Shown here one piece after another: positions 41,925 through 52,217 of a stretch of DNA of 64,000 nt. This DNA comes from Adiantum capillus-veneris (Eukaryota; Streptophyta; Polypodiopsida; Polypodiales; Pteridaceae). Location of the stretch: NCBI GenBank assembly GCA_014529385.2, contig CM043955.1, forward strand, positions 151,500,140-151,564,139. Reading direction: 5' to 3'. The position numbers were made by a program, and so were the translations under genes. Each line of letters opens with the position of its first letter. Within the stretch, counting starts at the first letter, position 1. The notes beneath the pieces were generated by a model, which saw nothing but the letters and a program-made list of their open reading frames with translations, ran no database searches and had not been told where the DNA came from.

Positions 41925-42174
41925 GAGAGTGTGTGTGCGATCGAGCATTACGAAGGCACGACGGCGGCGAAGCGGTTGAGCGCGGCACGACTGCAGCTTC
42001 TTCTTCATCGCGGCGAGGAATCCACCACGAAGGCGAGCGTAGAGCGGTGAGTGACACACCCTTTGTTTTCTTGAGCTTGCTAGTTTAGGCTTGTTGTGTG
42101 CTTGGAGCCGTTTGTGGCTCGCATACGGTGTATTGGCAAGTCCCTTGCTTCGACAGTGCGGCAAGGAGCGCACA
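41599..42174 (+). mobile_element. Solo LTR (576 bp) with TSD GCCAA
   Basis: Begins TGTTAACCCTCACGG, ends GGAGCGCACA, flanked by GCCAA at 41594-41598 and 42175-42179. GC-rich relative to the host transposon. It contains a TATA box and a short GT/GA microsatellite (about 41896-41925). It interrupts an otherwise continuous reading frame of the unknown minus-strand gene. Confidence 0.92.
41795..41800 (+). promoter_or_regulatory. TATA box in the solo LTR
   Basis: CTCCTATAAAAGCC, which fixes the plus strand as the sense strand of the LTR and could drive antisense transcription of the gene it interrupts. Confidence 0.6.
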
Positions 42175-43001
42175 GCCAATGAACCCTTAGTCCTCCCCTT
42201 GTATATTTCTTCACCAATTGATCCATGACACACATCCAGAATATTTATAACACATTCTACTAGCTGCCATTCCATAATGTTTGAAGGATACAAATCTATA
42301 CAACAAATAACCTTATACAACATGCATTACAAATAAGGATTTAAGTTAAGAGACTTACAGTTTGGTCTATGTAATGGCAAAGCAGAACTCTTTGAGTCAA
42401 TATGTAGATCTTTATGCATGTACACATGCTGCACCAGCACCTCTTTGATTGATTTTTTGTTGTCGCCAAAGCTGAAATCTTTAACAATACCCTTCCATCC
42501 CGCCAAGAAAGAGTTTTTGGTGGAAGACTTTATTCTCTTGTTCTGTTGCATCAGTATCCACGTTCCTTTGTGTATAGTTATTGGAATCCATTCTCCATTT
42601 TGATCAGTCGTGTTGTAAGTGACAATGGCTTCAATGGAAGTTCTTGGTCGTTTTGATCGTGATGAAGATTCCATGGTGAAAAAAGAAATGAGCAGAGAAG
42701 TTTAGCCCGAGTTCAAGAGAAGAATAAGCAGAATGTACAAAAAACGGTTCAAATCTGGAAAAGATCATGAGATAGAATCCAAACGTTGTTTTATGATGAC
42801 GACGTGCAAAATGAAAACAATATAATATGAGAAGTACGTCTTTCTAAAAGCGACAGCTATTGAATGCCTTTGCACTTTTACTTGTTTACATTGCTATTTA
42901 CCAGCTCAAAGTTGCGGTAAAGATAGAATATTTGCTTTTTTTGTGAGTTTTCAAAAATAGAGGTTCCGTAACGGAAGCTCTTCAACCATTGGTTGAGACC
43001 A

Positions 43002-43055
43002 CTCTCTCTCTACACGCTAAAAGGCACAAAAATGACCTCAAAATTCCCCTAATGG
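43002..43055 (-). repeat. Right terminal inverted repeat of the 10.3-kb transposon
   Basis: Ends ...CCTCAAAATTCCCCTAATGG, the reverse complement of the left end. The inner part CTCTCTCTACACGC pairs with GTAGAGAGAGA at the left. Internal to it lie CAACCATTGGTTG (42983-42995), and 42675-43000 shows no gene. Confidence 0.9.
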
Positions 43056-43059
43056 TGTT

Positions 43060-44270
43060 TGAGCACATCTACAATAGCATGCCCTTTGATACCAAGAGTA
43101 TTTAAAACACATTGGCCTCATAAAGTATAATTGGTACTGCTTTCTTGTATCTATTCCTCACAAAAACTTATGTTCCTCATTCAAAAGCTAAAGCATTTCT
43201 GACGCTTTTTTATTCTTTCGAGTGCATGTAGCTTACAACTTTCCATCCACTTCCAAGTGCTTTAAACTACCTTCAACTAGATTTTACAAAAATATTTGAC
43301 TCTTTAAGCCACCCAAAAGTTGTCAAGACACCCTTATGTATGTAGTTTTGATATCACTGACCACCTACAAGTGCTATCTAAACTACTAGCAAGTGGTTCA
43401 GAACCTTTTCCAAACCACTTTCAAAGCATTTGCAAGTGGAGGCGAAGACCTAGCAAGTGATCTAGAAGGCCTTTGCAAATGCTTTAGAACCACTTTCTTG
43501 TGTATGTAGTAGTTTCGATCTCATAGACTACCTGCAAGTGCTATTCAAACCACTAGCAAGTGGTTGTGAACCACTATCAAGTGCTATCTTAGTCACTAGC
43601 GACTAGTTTTGAACCACTGGCAACTGGTTCAGAACCACCTGCAAGTGCTATCTAAACCACTAGCAAGTGCAATCTTAACCACTATCAAAAGACTATCTTA
43701 ACCACTGCAAGTGGTTCTGAACCACTGGAAAGAGGTTCTTAACCACTAGCAAAAGGTTCAAAACCACTGGCAAGTGCTATCTTAACCACTAGCAAAAGGT
43801 TCAAAACCACTAGCAAGTGCTAGCTTAACCACTAGCAAGTGGTTCAGAACCACTTTCAAAGTGCTTCAAGTGGAATAGAAGACCTAGCACGTGGTCCAGG
43901 AGGCTTTTGCAGGTGGTTCAGAACCTCTTTCAAATGGTTCACTTGCTAGTGGCTACTAGTTTACATAATGAAGGTAGTTTTGAACCATTGGCAAGTGCTA
44001 TCTTAACCACTAGCAAAAGGTTCAGAACCACTGGCAAGTGCTATTTTAACCACTAGAAAGTGGTTCAAAACCACTTTCAAAATGCTTGCAAGTGGAATAG
44101 AAGACCTAGCAAGTGGTCCAGAAGGCCTTTGCAAGTGGTTCAGAACCTCTTTCAAGTGGTTCTTAACCACTTGCTAGTGGCTACTAGTTTACATAATGCA
44201 AATGGTTTTCAACCACTTGCATGTGGTCCATAGTTCACAAGTGGTATATCTTGCACTTCTGCTCACAAAC
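43060..44270. repeat. CACTAGCAAGTGGTT-type repeat array
   Basis: About 1.1 kb of imperfect repeats of AACCACTAGCAAGTGGTTC, AACCACTGGCAAGTGCTATC and related units, with two longer duplicated blocks at about 43850-43990 and 44070-44215. It is related in style, but not identical, to the gene 1 intron and the gene 2 arrays. From 44270 to 44575 I see only AT-rich DNA. Confidence 0.8.
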
Positions 44271-44574
44271 CGCTAATTTTTATCTTCTACAAAAGCCCTA
44301 AGAAAAACTACTAAAAAAATTTAAAATCAGCTCATAATAAGACATCTTGCAAGGCACACAACAAAATGGTCGATTGAATAGCAAATCATGTTTCTATATT
44401 AGAAATCGGTATAGAACTCCACAATACAATGTTGATTTTTTTCCCATTTTACAAAACAAAAGAAGTCCTCATCATGAGTTACGCTATCAAACTCATCATG
44501 GGTATTTACATACATGATGTATTTACATACATGATCAGAGGTACACAACTCTTAAGATTTCTGTTGAGACTAGA

Positions 44575-46443
44575 GATCAGAAGGCAGCCTTTTATAACGT
44601 GGTAGTGGAGGTGGCGGAGGCACCACTTTGCCTTTACTGCTTGATAAATTTTCCCTCACAGATTCAACGTTTCGAAGTTGCTGCCACCTTCTTCTTCTAG
44701 CATCTAGTTTACAAGCATTGATCAGCTCCTATTGATTTTTCGTTTTCTTCCACTCATAGAAAAATGGAAAAACTTCATGATGCATAAACTTCTCCCATTG
44801 GTCTTTCTTCTAGTGCTGTAGAGAAGGCAAGATAACATAGGAGTCTTTGTCGTTCATGTAGCACCTCGGATATTTATCATCTAGTAGGAGGGTGTTATCT
44901 TTGTTGATTGTGGAAACCCTTTCCAAAAAGTGCCCAAGACTAGAAAGAGCATTTGTTCCCCTTGCTCATCAATCCATGAGATTCTACTGCATGCCTCCTT
45001 TGCAATCCACCCTTTCAAACACTTGCGGGCTTGAGGAAAGCACAATTCTAACCTCTTTTCTAGGTCTCGGTAGGGGCTTGTGTTCCAGACGTACACTTCA
45101 ACAATCTAGCTAGCCCCAAGAACAAACTACTCTGCAAAATGGTGCACATAGTGGTTCAAATTATTGTCATGCTTCACCTTCCAAAAGCGCAGCATGTCCA
45201 CGTTAGGCGGGGTTGGTCCCTCTCTCTTGTCGTGAGTGACAATAAGGAGATCATTAAAATTAATGATCAAGGCAGGCCTATTATCCTCCAAAAGGTGAGG
45301 GACATGAAAATAAGTTACTAGGGGTGTCTCCTGATCAAAGTGCCCTAGGTCTTCTTGAGCAAAATGCCAGTGCCAACATTACCAATCACTTGTATTTTTA
45401 CTACAACGCCCAAAGAACCACACCCAATAAATTGTAGTAAGATTGACACCATGAGACAAAAATTATATCTTATATTCAAAAATAAGTAAATAGCACAAAA
45501 ATCACATGGAACTTAAATTTTCCAATGTGCACGGGTTCTGGGGGGGTCTTGATTAGTACTTTTCTTTGGATCTGGATGATGCACTTCTTCCTCCTGTTGT
45601 CGCTTGCATTTATTCCTCAAGGTATCTGCAATTACTAGTAATGTCTCCACATCCTATGCGTCCTCCACTGTATCCATGGTTTCCAATTCTGGGATCACAA
45701 TAAGGTTTAGGGGAAAAAACCAAAATCTTCTCGAACAAAAATGAAACACTACATATATGCACTTCATTACCTTCCTGGTTGTCGGTTGAGATCTTGCTGG
45801 AGTCATGTCCAATAGTTTCCTTGCCATGGTTCTCAACCACGAAGGGTTGAGCGTCGGGGTCCTCCATTCTATCCCCACTTTTTACAACAATCTTGCCATG
45901 CTGAAAATCCTCATATAGCTCTATGTTGTTCTTGTCAAGTTCAAACAACTATGTATTGTTCTTGTCAAATTCACGCAGACAAGAACTTTTTGTGAAGAAA
46001 AAATTCATGTTAAGGGGCTTATCTAATGAGACAAGTGGATTTAAGCTGAGTATAGTGAACCCACCCTTCGGCTCTGTGTACTCAATTCCGAGTGCCCATC
46101 ACTTGGCAATTTTTGGAATCTTTACTATGCACAAATGGGTGAGTGCACTCTGCCATAGTGCCACATAGAACTGCAAAGCAAAATGGGTGATATTTTGTGT
46201 TGACGTTCTAGTGAGAATACCCCTGCCATGTGGTTAACTGAGAGGGGTTTCCCACATGCAACACAATCACCCCCAATACACACAAACGGTTTCAAAACAG
46301 AGGCTTTGGTCGGCGGTGAAGGGACAATGATGCCTCTACCCTTTTCTTGGATATATTGGATGGCTGTATCCAAAAATTCTCTTCAAGACGTCAAGGCTTA
46401 TAATTCAAATTCCAAAGCCATATTCCTATGCTGCCAACCATAG
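44575..46443 (-). pseudogene. Gene 2, 3' part (unidentified, decayed)
   Basis: Minus-strand coding relics in shifting frames. 46373-46125 gives MDTAIQYIQEKGRGIIVPSP and KPFVCIGGDCVACGKPLSVN, with Cys pairs suggestive of metal binding. 45948-45610 is acidic. 45096-44881 gives GWIAKEACSRISWIDEQGEQ. The end, 44860-44575, reads DKYPRCYMNDKDSYVILPS, KKDQWEKFMHHEVFPFFYEW and a Pro-rich KVVPPPPPLPRYKRLPSDL before a stop. I recognise no family. The orientation matches the 5' part at 60.8-61.9 kb, and the two are separated by the same kind of repeat array, so I take them as one gene with a repeat-filled intron later split by insertions; this is inference. Confidence 0.4.
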
Positions 46444-46499
46444 CATAAAAAACAGCGGAGAGTAAGATCAATTCATGCTTGGATGGACTTAAAGTGCAC

Positions 46500-47552
46500 A
46501 AGTTTAAATGCTTCTATTCAACTTCTTCTAAATAATTCAAAGAAAAATAAAAAATGTTTGACAAAATCTTATCAAGATGCTTTCTAGGCATTTTTGAGTG
46601 CTTTCTAACCACTTGTTTAGCACTTTTTAACCACCTATTGAGCACCTTAGAGCACTTTCTAACCACCTGGTCACCACTTTCCAAGCACCTAGCTACCACT
46701 TTCTTGGCAACATAAAGCATTTCAATTCACTTTCTAACCACCTATTTAGCAACATTGAGCACTTCAAAGCACTTTTTTATTACCACCAAGTCACCACTTT
46801 GTACTCCTTGTGGGCAGAGAAAGTGCTTCAAAGTGCAGATTGGTTCCTTGAAAGCAAGTACTTTCTAAGCACCGTTCAACGTTGTGGAGCACTTCATAGC
46901 AGTTTCTTCACTCAATCCGTACCACTTGGTCTAAACTTCATAACCACATAGTAAGCAGTTTTAAGAGCTATGTCAAAGTACTTCAAAGTACTTTCAAGGA
47001 CCCTTTCGGAACTTTCTCACCACTTTCTTACCAGCTACTAAGCCCTTTCAAGAATATTGTTGTTAGGGCTTAGTTCCCTAATAGTAATGCAGGGTAATTA
47101 CACAGCAAGCTGCATACAACATGGCTTTACTACACAACAGAAAACTGCAAAACATCATTGACACAAATAAACTGTACTGTATTACTGCAAATTTTGCATC
47201 ATGTAAGCACACGCTACAGCCCCCTGCTGAATAAAGTTCGACACACATGCCAAGAACAAGCCAACGACTCACTACTCTCAACCGCCATGATGCGCAAAGA
47301 ACTAGATTGTACGCTTAAAGCTTACCTACTTAAAACTAACCACCATAGGTGTAAAAACACCCTTAGAGTTCAAAGGTTTCAACCTTGTTTACAAACCGTG
47401 CATAACAATTGTAGGCACCATTGAGAACTTTAAGCACTTTCTAAACACCTGATTATCACTTTCTTGGCACCATAAATCATTTCAAATCACTTTCAGACCA
47501 CCTATTGAGAAACAATGAGCACGTCAAAGCACTTTCTTACCACCTAGTCACC
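46500..47552. repeat. CACTTTCTAACCACCTA-type repeat array (left half)
   Basis: Imperfect repeats of CACTTTCTAACCACC, GAGCACTTCAAAGCACTTTC and CACCTAGTCACCACTTT. It continues at 59972-60830 on the other side of copia D (TSD ACTTT), so both halves were one array before the insertion. No coding sequence is seen. Confidence 0.8.
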
Positions 47553-47557
47553 ACTTT

Positions 47558-47784
47558 TGCTGGAATTAGGGTTGCAAAGAAACACACATATCTTGGAGAA
47601 GACGAAGGAAGCTCAAGGCACACAATAGAGAGTGTGTTACTTAGTGTGCTATGGAAAGATAGATAGCCCTAGAGTGATGGGCGTATATACAATGCACGGG
47701 GGAAAAAACCTCCTAAAGAGGGAAAAAATGCCCCGGCCGTCCTAGTGTGTTCACACACATCACTACCACATGTATATGGTAACA
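47558..47784 (-). repeat. 3' LTR of copia D
   Basis: Starts TGCTGGAATTAGGG (the mate starts TGTTGG) and ends GGTAACA. Just inside it, 47785-47794 reads AATCCCCCCT, the complement of the polypurine tract AGGGGGGATT. Confidence 0.95.
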
Positions 47785-47988
47785 AATCCCCCCTGAAGTG
47801 ATGCAGTGAACGAGAGGTGGCACATGAGTAAAGGGAAGTGCCATGCCCTGAGGACAGGATCAGTCCACAAAGGGGAGTAAGCCCAAAGCTTTGCGGAAAG
47901 CTTCAAGCTTCTCACGAGACAATGCCTTTGAGAAAAGATCTGCAACGTTGTCCTGTGTTGGCACATAAGCCAAGCTGATCTCTTCTGC

Positions 47989-48591
47989 TCAGAGCCTCTC
48001 CCTGACATAGTGGTAATGCACCTCAATGTGCTTTGTGTGAGCATGAAAAACTGGGTTCCTCGCAACTACGAATGCGCTTTGACTGTCAGTGTAGATAGTG
48101 TTGGCAGTGTCCTGTCCAACACCCAAATAAGCCATTAGGCGTCTGAGCCATACACACTCAACCGTAGCTGTGAAGACTGCCCTGTACTCAGCCTCACAAC
48201 TCGAAGTGGCCACAGTAGGTTGCTTCTTGCTCAACCATGATATACATGAACTGCCAAGCATGAAACAAAAACCACTTGTGGACACTCGCGTGTCAAAACA
48301 ACCAACCCAATCTGAGTCCAAAAAAGCATGTAAGTCTGGCGGCAATGATCCCCCCTTGGGATAAAACAAGCCAAGATGTGAAGTGCCACTAAGGTAGCGG
48401 AAAATCCTCTTGACAGCTTGCCAATGCTTAGACTCTGGGCTATGCATAAATCTGCTGACCTGTGAGACTGCAAACTGAATATCCGGCCTTGTGTTGCATA
48501 CATAAATGAGGTAGCCAACATCAGTTTGGTAAAGAGTGACATCAACAGGATCGCCAACATCATGTAGACTCAACTTCAAACCTGTTTCCAT
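47989..48591 (-). pseudogene. Copia D: RNase H
   Basis: 200 codons in one frame: GYLIYVCNTRPDIQFAVSQV, FRYLSGTSHLGLFYPKGG, FLDSDWVGCFDTRVSTSGF, ATSSCEAEYRAVFTATVE and IYTDSQSAFVVARNPVFHAH. It follows the RT after a short frame break near 48600-48660 that includes stops. All acidic RNase H residues expected for copia are visible. Confidence 0.9.
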
Positions 48592-48657
48592 GGGAGTGGC
48601 GATAGGTTTTCAATCCTCAAGTCCAAACTTACATAGCAATGTATCTATGTAACTTTT

Positions 48658-49782
48658 CTAACACAAGGCAATACCACCATCACACTGCTTAAACTGTATA
48701 CCCAAGTAATGATGCAACAGCCCCAAATATTTCATCTTGAAAGTAGCATTCAAATCAGCCTTAAATTCAGCAATATGTCTCTCATTTGGTCCAGTGATCA
48801 ACAAATCATCAACATAAAGAACCACAATGAGAAGTACATCACCCTCACACTTTACATACAATGTGCTTTCTGTTGGACTGTTACGAAAGCCTCGTTTAAC
48901 CAAATGAGTGTCAGCTTTCTCATACCAAGCACGAGGAGATTGCTTCAACCCATACAAAGCCTTCTTACATCTGCACACTTTGTCCTCTTGTCCTTTTATG
49001 ACAAAACCGCGAGGCTGCGTTACATAAACTTCCTCAAATATGTCATCATTCAAGAAAGCAGTAACAATGTCTAATTGATGTACATCCCAACCAAAATGAG
49101 TTGCCAATGCACATAGAAAATGTACAGTAGTCATACAACAAGTGGGAGCAAAAGTCTCTTCATAATCTATGCCTTTTTGCTGTGCATAACCTTTTGCAAC
49201 AAGTCGAGGCTTATGGCGATCGATCTCACCATCCGGCTTGCCTTTCAACTTGTAAACCCACTTCGTACCAATGGCCTTTTTGCCAGGAGGCAAATCACAT
49301 AAATTCCATGTGTCATTTTCTATAAGTGCATCATATTCTGATTGCATGGAAGCCATCCAATTTTCTGAATTCTGTGCTTCATCAAATGATAGAGGCTCCT
49401 CAACATCATGTAAACTAGACACATCCAAAGCATAACAATTTGATGCATAAGATGCATGGCGAGAGCCTGAACGTGTACGACTAGGCAAAGGTGCATCCAA
49501 TTTACTGTCACGCAAAGTGTGCACCAGCCATTTTGGCATACCTCTAGCCTGCTCATTTTCAACCCTTTCCTCATCAAGTACATCATGTACATCTGCATCA
49601 GTAATAGGCTGATCTAAAACATTTTCAGAAACCCCCATAGGCTGTACATTTGCCTCATTGGAACTTACATTCGTATTTCCACCACTGAAAAGAGGCAACA
49701 AAGTGTCATAAATGTCCTGTGAGATTACATTACTGTCTCTAGTACATGACAGCAAGGGCTGAACAGAATCTTCCACAAACAC
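48658..49782 (-). pseudogene. Copia D: integrase C-terminus and reverse transcriptase
   Basis: 374 open codons. The start is integrase C-terminal linker with SRTRSGSRHASYASN. The RT has NWMASMQSEYDALIENDTW, KWVYKLKGKPDGEIDRHKPR, DIVTAFLNDDIFEEVYVTQP, KKALYGLKQSPRAWYEK and the intact active site LYVDDLLITGPN. The frame ends at 48658 shortly before RNase H. Confidence 0.9.
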
Positions 49783-50507
49783 TACATCGCGAGAAACCAG
49801 AAACGTTTTCTTTGCAGATGATACAACCTGTAACCTTTGCTTTCAGCACTATAACCAACAAAAATACATTTGACAGCCTTATCATCCAATTTTTTACGCT
49901 GCACTTGTGGCACCAAAGCATATGCCAAATAGCCAAAAACACGCATGTGCTCAATAGAAGGCTTTCTATCATGCCATGATTTGTATGGAGTAATAGACTA
50001 CAAAGCTTTCGTAGGACACTTGTTAAGTACATAAGTGGCACACATGATGGCCTCAAGCCAAAAAGAATGCGGCAAAGCTTGACTTTTGACCATACATCGT
50101 GCCATTTCCGTTAGTGACCTGTTTTTCCTCTCAGCAACACCATTTTGCTGAGGTGTATAAGGCACTATACATTCGTGTTTTATCCCACAACTAGCCAAAA
50201 ATGCATTAAATTCATGAGACATATACTCCCCCCCTCGATCGGAACGGAGGGTGCCCATAGTACATTTCGAGACATTTTCAGCCATAGCCAGAAATTGTTT
50301 GAAGCACATAAAAACTTCGGACTTTGCTTTAAGCGGAAATACCCATGCATGCCTGGAGTAATCATCAACGAAAGTCACGAAGTATAGGTAATTGCCCAAG
50401 GACGGAGTTTGCATGGGCCCACAAACATCACTATGCACAAGCTGCAACCTGCATGTGGCCCGAACTGAACCATCCTTTGGAAATTTAGAACGCTGCATCT
50501 TACCCAA
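49783..50507 (-). pseudogene. Copia D: integrase core
   Basis: Frame 50507-49998 (169 codons) has RLQLVHSDVCGPMQTPSLGN, GTLRSDRGGEYMSHEF and TPQQNGVAERKNRSLTEMAR, so all three D,D,E residues are present. A TAG just before 49998 (near KALSIT) ends the frame; sequence to 49783 continues in broken frames with the usual copia post-core segment. Confidence 0.9.
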
Positions 50508-50519
50508 ATACAGCCTTCA

Positions 50520-51140
50520 CAAACATGTTTGACAGGTGCTTCAAGAGGCGGAAAAGAAGCAACCATATCAGATTTCTACAAACGCAGCAAACTGGCAAAA
50601 TTCAGATGACCAAAATGTGCATGCCAAAGTTTTGCATCTGAAATAGCCCCTGAATCTGCAACAGCATTTGCAAAATTTTGTCCACACTTGTCATACAAAG
50701 TGAGCTTATACAGCGCACGGCACAAAAGCCCAGATGCAACAATTTCATCACCAAAACTGAGATCATGAATTGTACATCTGTCATCCACAAATTTGACTAC
50801 AAGTCCAAGTCTAGCAAGTGCGGATACAGACAAGAGATTCTTCTTGATCCCAAGTACATAAAGTGCATCAACAAGTGTGAAGGAACTACCATTAGCAGCA
50901 GTGAGCACAATCTTTCCAACTCCCTGAACTGGATAAGAGGCGTTGTTGGCACAAGTGACTGAATTCCCATGAGGGACAGACTTGAGAGAGGCAAACAATT
51001 CACGATGTGAGGTAAAGTGCTTTGTAGCACCACTGTCGAAATACCACACATGTGAATCTGCAGCAACTGATAAGCATGCATCATGGACAACAGGATTGTA
51101 AGTGCACTCTGTACTAAAAGCCCATTCTGCATCAACATCA
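50520..51140 (-). pseudogene. Copia D: protease and pre-integrase domain
   Basis: Frame 51137-50576 has HVWYFDSGATKHFTSHRELF with the catalytic DSG, then PVQGVGKIVLTAANGSSFTL, VDALYVLGIKKNLLSVSALA and the pre-integrase HAHFGHLNFASLLRL. A stop at 50576 and another near 50515 precede the integrase zinc region (PVKHVCEGC). The 5' side is cut by the CACTA element at 51140. Confidence 0.9.
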
Positions 51141-51262
51141 CACTACAAGAGGCTATTCATATTAGCGACGCTCACACAGCGACGCTCAAAAAAACTTTCC
51201 CGGCGTCGCTATGAGCGTCGCAAATTTCTTTGTAAATTTGCGACGCTCATAGCGACGCCGGT
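51141..51262. repeat. CACTA left terminus: TIR, subterminal repeats and perfect hairpin
   Basis: After the TIR come AGCGACGCTC units, then a perfect inverted repeat with 28-bp arms, 51200-51227 and 51234-51261, around a 6-base loop CTTTGT. In En/Spm such subterminal motifs bind TNPA. Confidence 0.9.
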
Positions 51263-51346
51263 TGGGCTAAAAACATAACCGAGCGCGCCCAAAAACTCAG
51301 ATCTCAGATCTGAGTTTTTCAGCGCCCTCAAGCAAGGAGCAGGTAA

Positions 51347-51349
<3 letters not shown>

Positions 51350-51386
<37 letters not shown>

Positions 51387-51409
51387 ATCTCTCTCTCTCT
51401 TTTTCTTCT

Positions 51410-51465
<56 letters not shown>
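51350..51465. repeat. Compound (CT)n-(CA)n microsatellite
   Basis: A CT tract to about 51403, then CA to about 51462. More CA/GA-rich low complexity extends to about 51835. Apparent ORFs across it are repeat artefacts. Confidence 0.95.
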
Positions 51466-51467
<2 letters not shown>

Positions 51468-52020
51468 AGAGGAAGGAGAGCCAGGTATGCTCCTTCCCTC
51501 TCCTTATTCTCATGTTCCCTTCCCCTTTTTCTCTCTCCCTCTCTCACACACACATACACACACACACATAGTGTTTTTGAGAGAGAGAGAGAGAGTACAA
51601 ACATTAAAAAAAAACGCACACACACATACATAAACAAAGAATGCACACACACATTGAGAGAGGAAAAGAGAGAGAGAGAGCATGCATAAACAAAAAACGC
51701 ACGCATTGAGAGAGGAAAAGAGAGAGAGAACATGCATAAACAAAAAACGCACACATTGAGAGAGGAAAAAAGAGAGAAAACATGCATACGATCCAAAAAA
51801 ACGCACACACATTGAGAGAGAAAGAGAGAGAAACTAATTTAACGTCGTAGGAAACTAATTAAAATTAAAAGACCTAAAGATCTAGCCGACGAGGAGTTGA
51901 ACTCAAGACCTATTATTCAAGAGAGAAATGGCATAATCAATCTATCATACTTGGCATGGGTGATAGAAAGGTTATACCATTTATCTCTTTTTATTGGCAC
52001 ACACATCCACACACGCGCAC

Positions 52021-52217
52021 ACACACAAGAAGAAGAGAGTTATAACGTCGTAGGAAACTATCTTAAAAGACGTTAAAGATTAGGTTAGATGTAGACTTAC
52101 GTTAAATTAGATTTAGGTTTATTTAAGTTAAATTAGATTAGATTTAGGTTTATTTTTAACTAGATTTACGTTTATTTACGCTAGATTTAGATTTACGTTA
52201 TATTAGATTAGATTTAG
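52021..52217 (+). repeat. Direct repeat left of the HIPP fragment
   Basis: ACACAAGAAGAAGAGAGTT, then AACGTCGTAGGAAACTATC and GATTAGGTTAGATGTAGACT. The same block recurs at about 52764-52893. The remainder is a TTTAGGTTTATTT-type AT-rich minisatellite that ends in TTTAG directly before the coding fragment. A shorter relic (AACGTCGTAGGAAACTA) lies at 51841. Confidence 0.85.

Larger units (their letters stand above)
40789..42674 (-). pseudogene. Unknown gene of the 10.3-kb transposon, split by a solo LTR
   Basis: Minus strand, ATG at 42674 (MESSSRSKRPRTSIEAIVTY). Exons are about 42674-42359 (donor T|GTAAGT), 42295-42175 continuing in frame at 41598-40932 once the solo LTR is discounted, and 40858-40789 after a GT-AG intron (CAG|GTAACT; TTGTAG|GTATC). 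Across the insertion the protein reads GRTKGSLAENGIFFFDHYY. Other visible segments are NGEWIPITIHKGTWILMQQN, NIMEWQLVECVINILDVCHG, and CKYMIGTQNFIMSFYYRRWHY. About 380 residues. No family is recognised. Apart from the LTR insertion there is no stop, so it was probably functional until the insertion. Confidence 0.65.
32722..43055. mobile_element. 10.3-kb TIR DNA transposon encoding an H3-Ulp1 fusion
   Basis: It is bounded by inverted repeats that start CCATTAGGGGAATTTTGAGG at both ends. Between them lie four multi-exon genes: a DDE-like transposase (plus), an unknown gene (minus, converging on it), the H3-Ulp1 gene (plus, divergent from the second) and another unknown gene (minus, converging on the third). 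Base composition is AT-rich and more coding-dense than the surroundings, with only three premature stops in the whole set, so it is younger than gene 1 in which it sits. I could not define a target-site duplication: the flanks GTGATAC and TGTTTGAG do not match cleanly. No known superfamily fits from memory. Confidence 0.85.

Noticed and set aside
32710-43063. Target-site duplication TTGAG (32711-32715 and about 43059-43063) for the 10.3-kb transposon
   Set aside because: The two copies sit at different distances from the termini, so they are not a true duplication; the TSD is left undefined.
51209-51835. Long minus-strand Cys/Val/Phe-rich ORFs over the CACTA left region
   Set aside because: They translate CA, CT and GA microsatellites and hairpin repeats; composition shows repeat artefacts.
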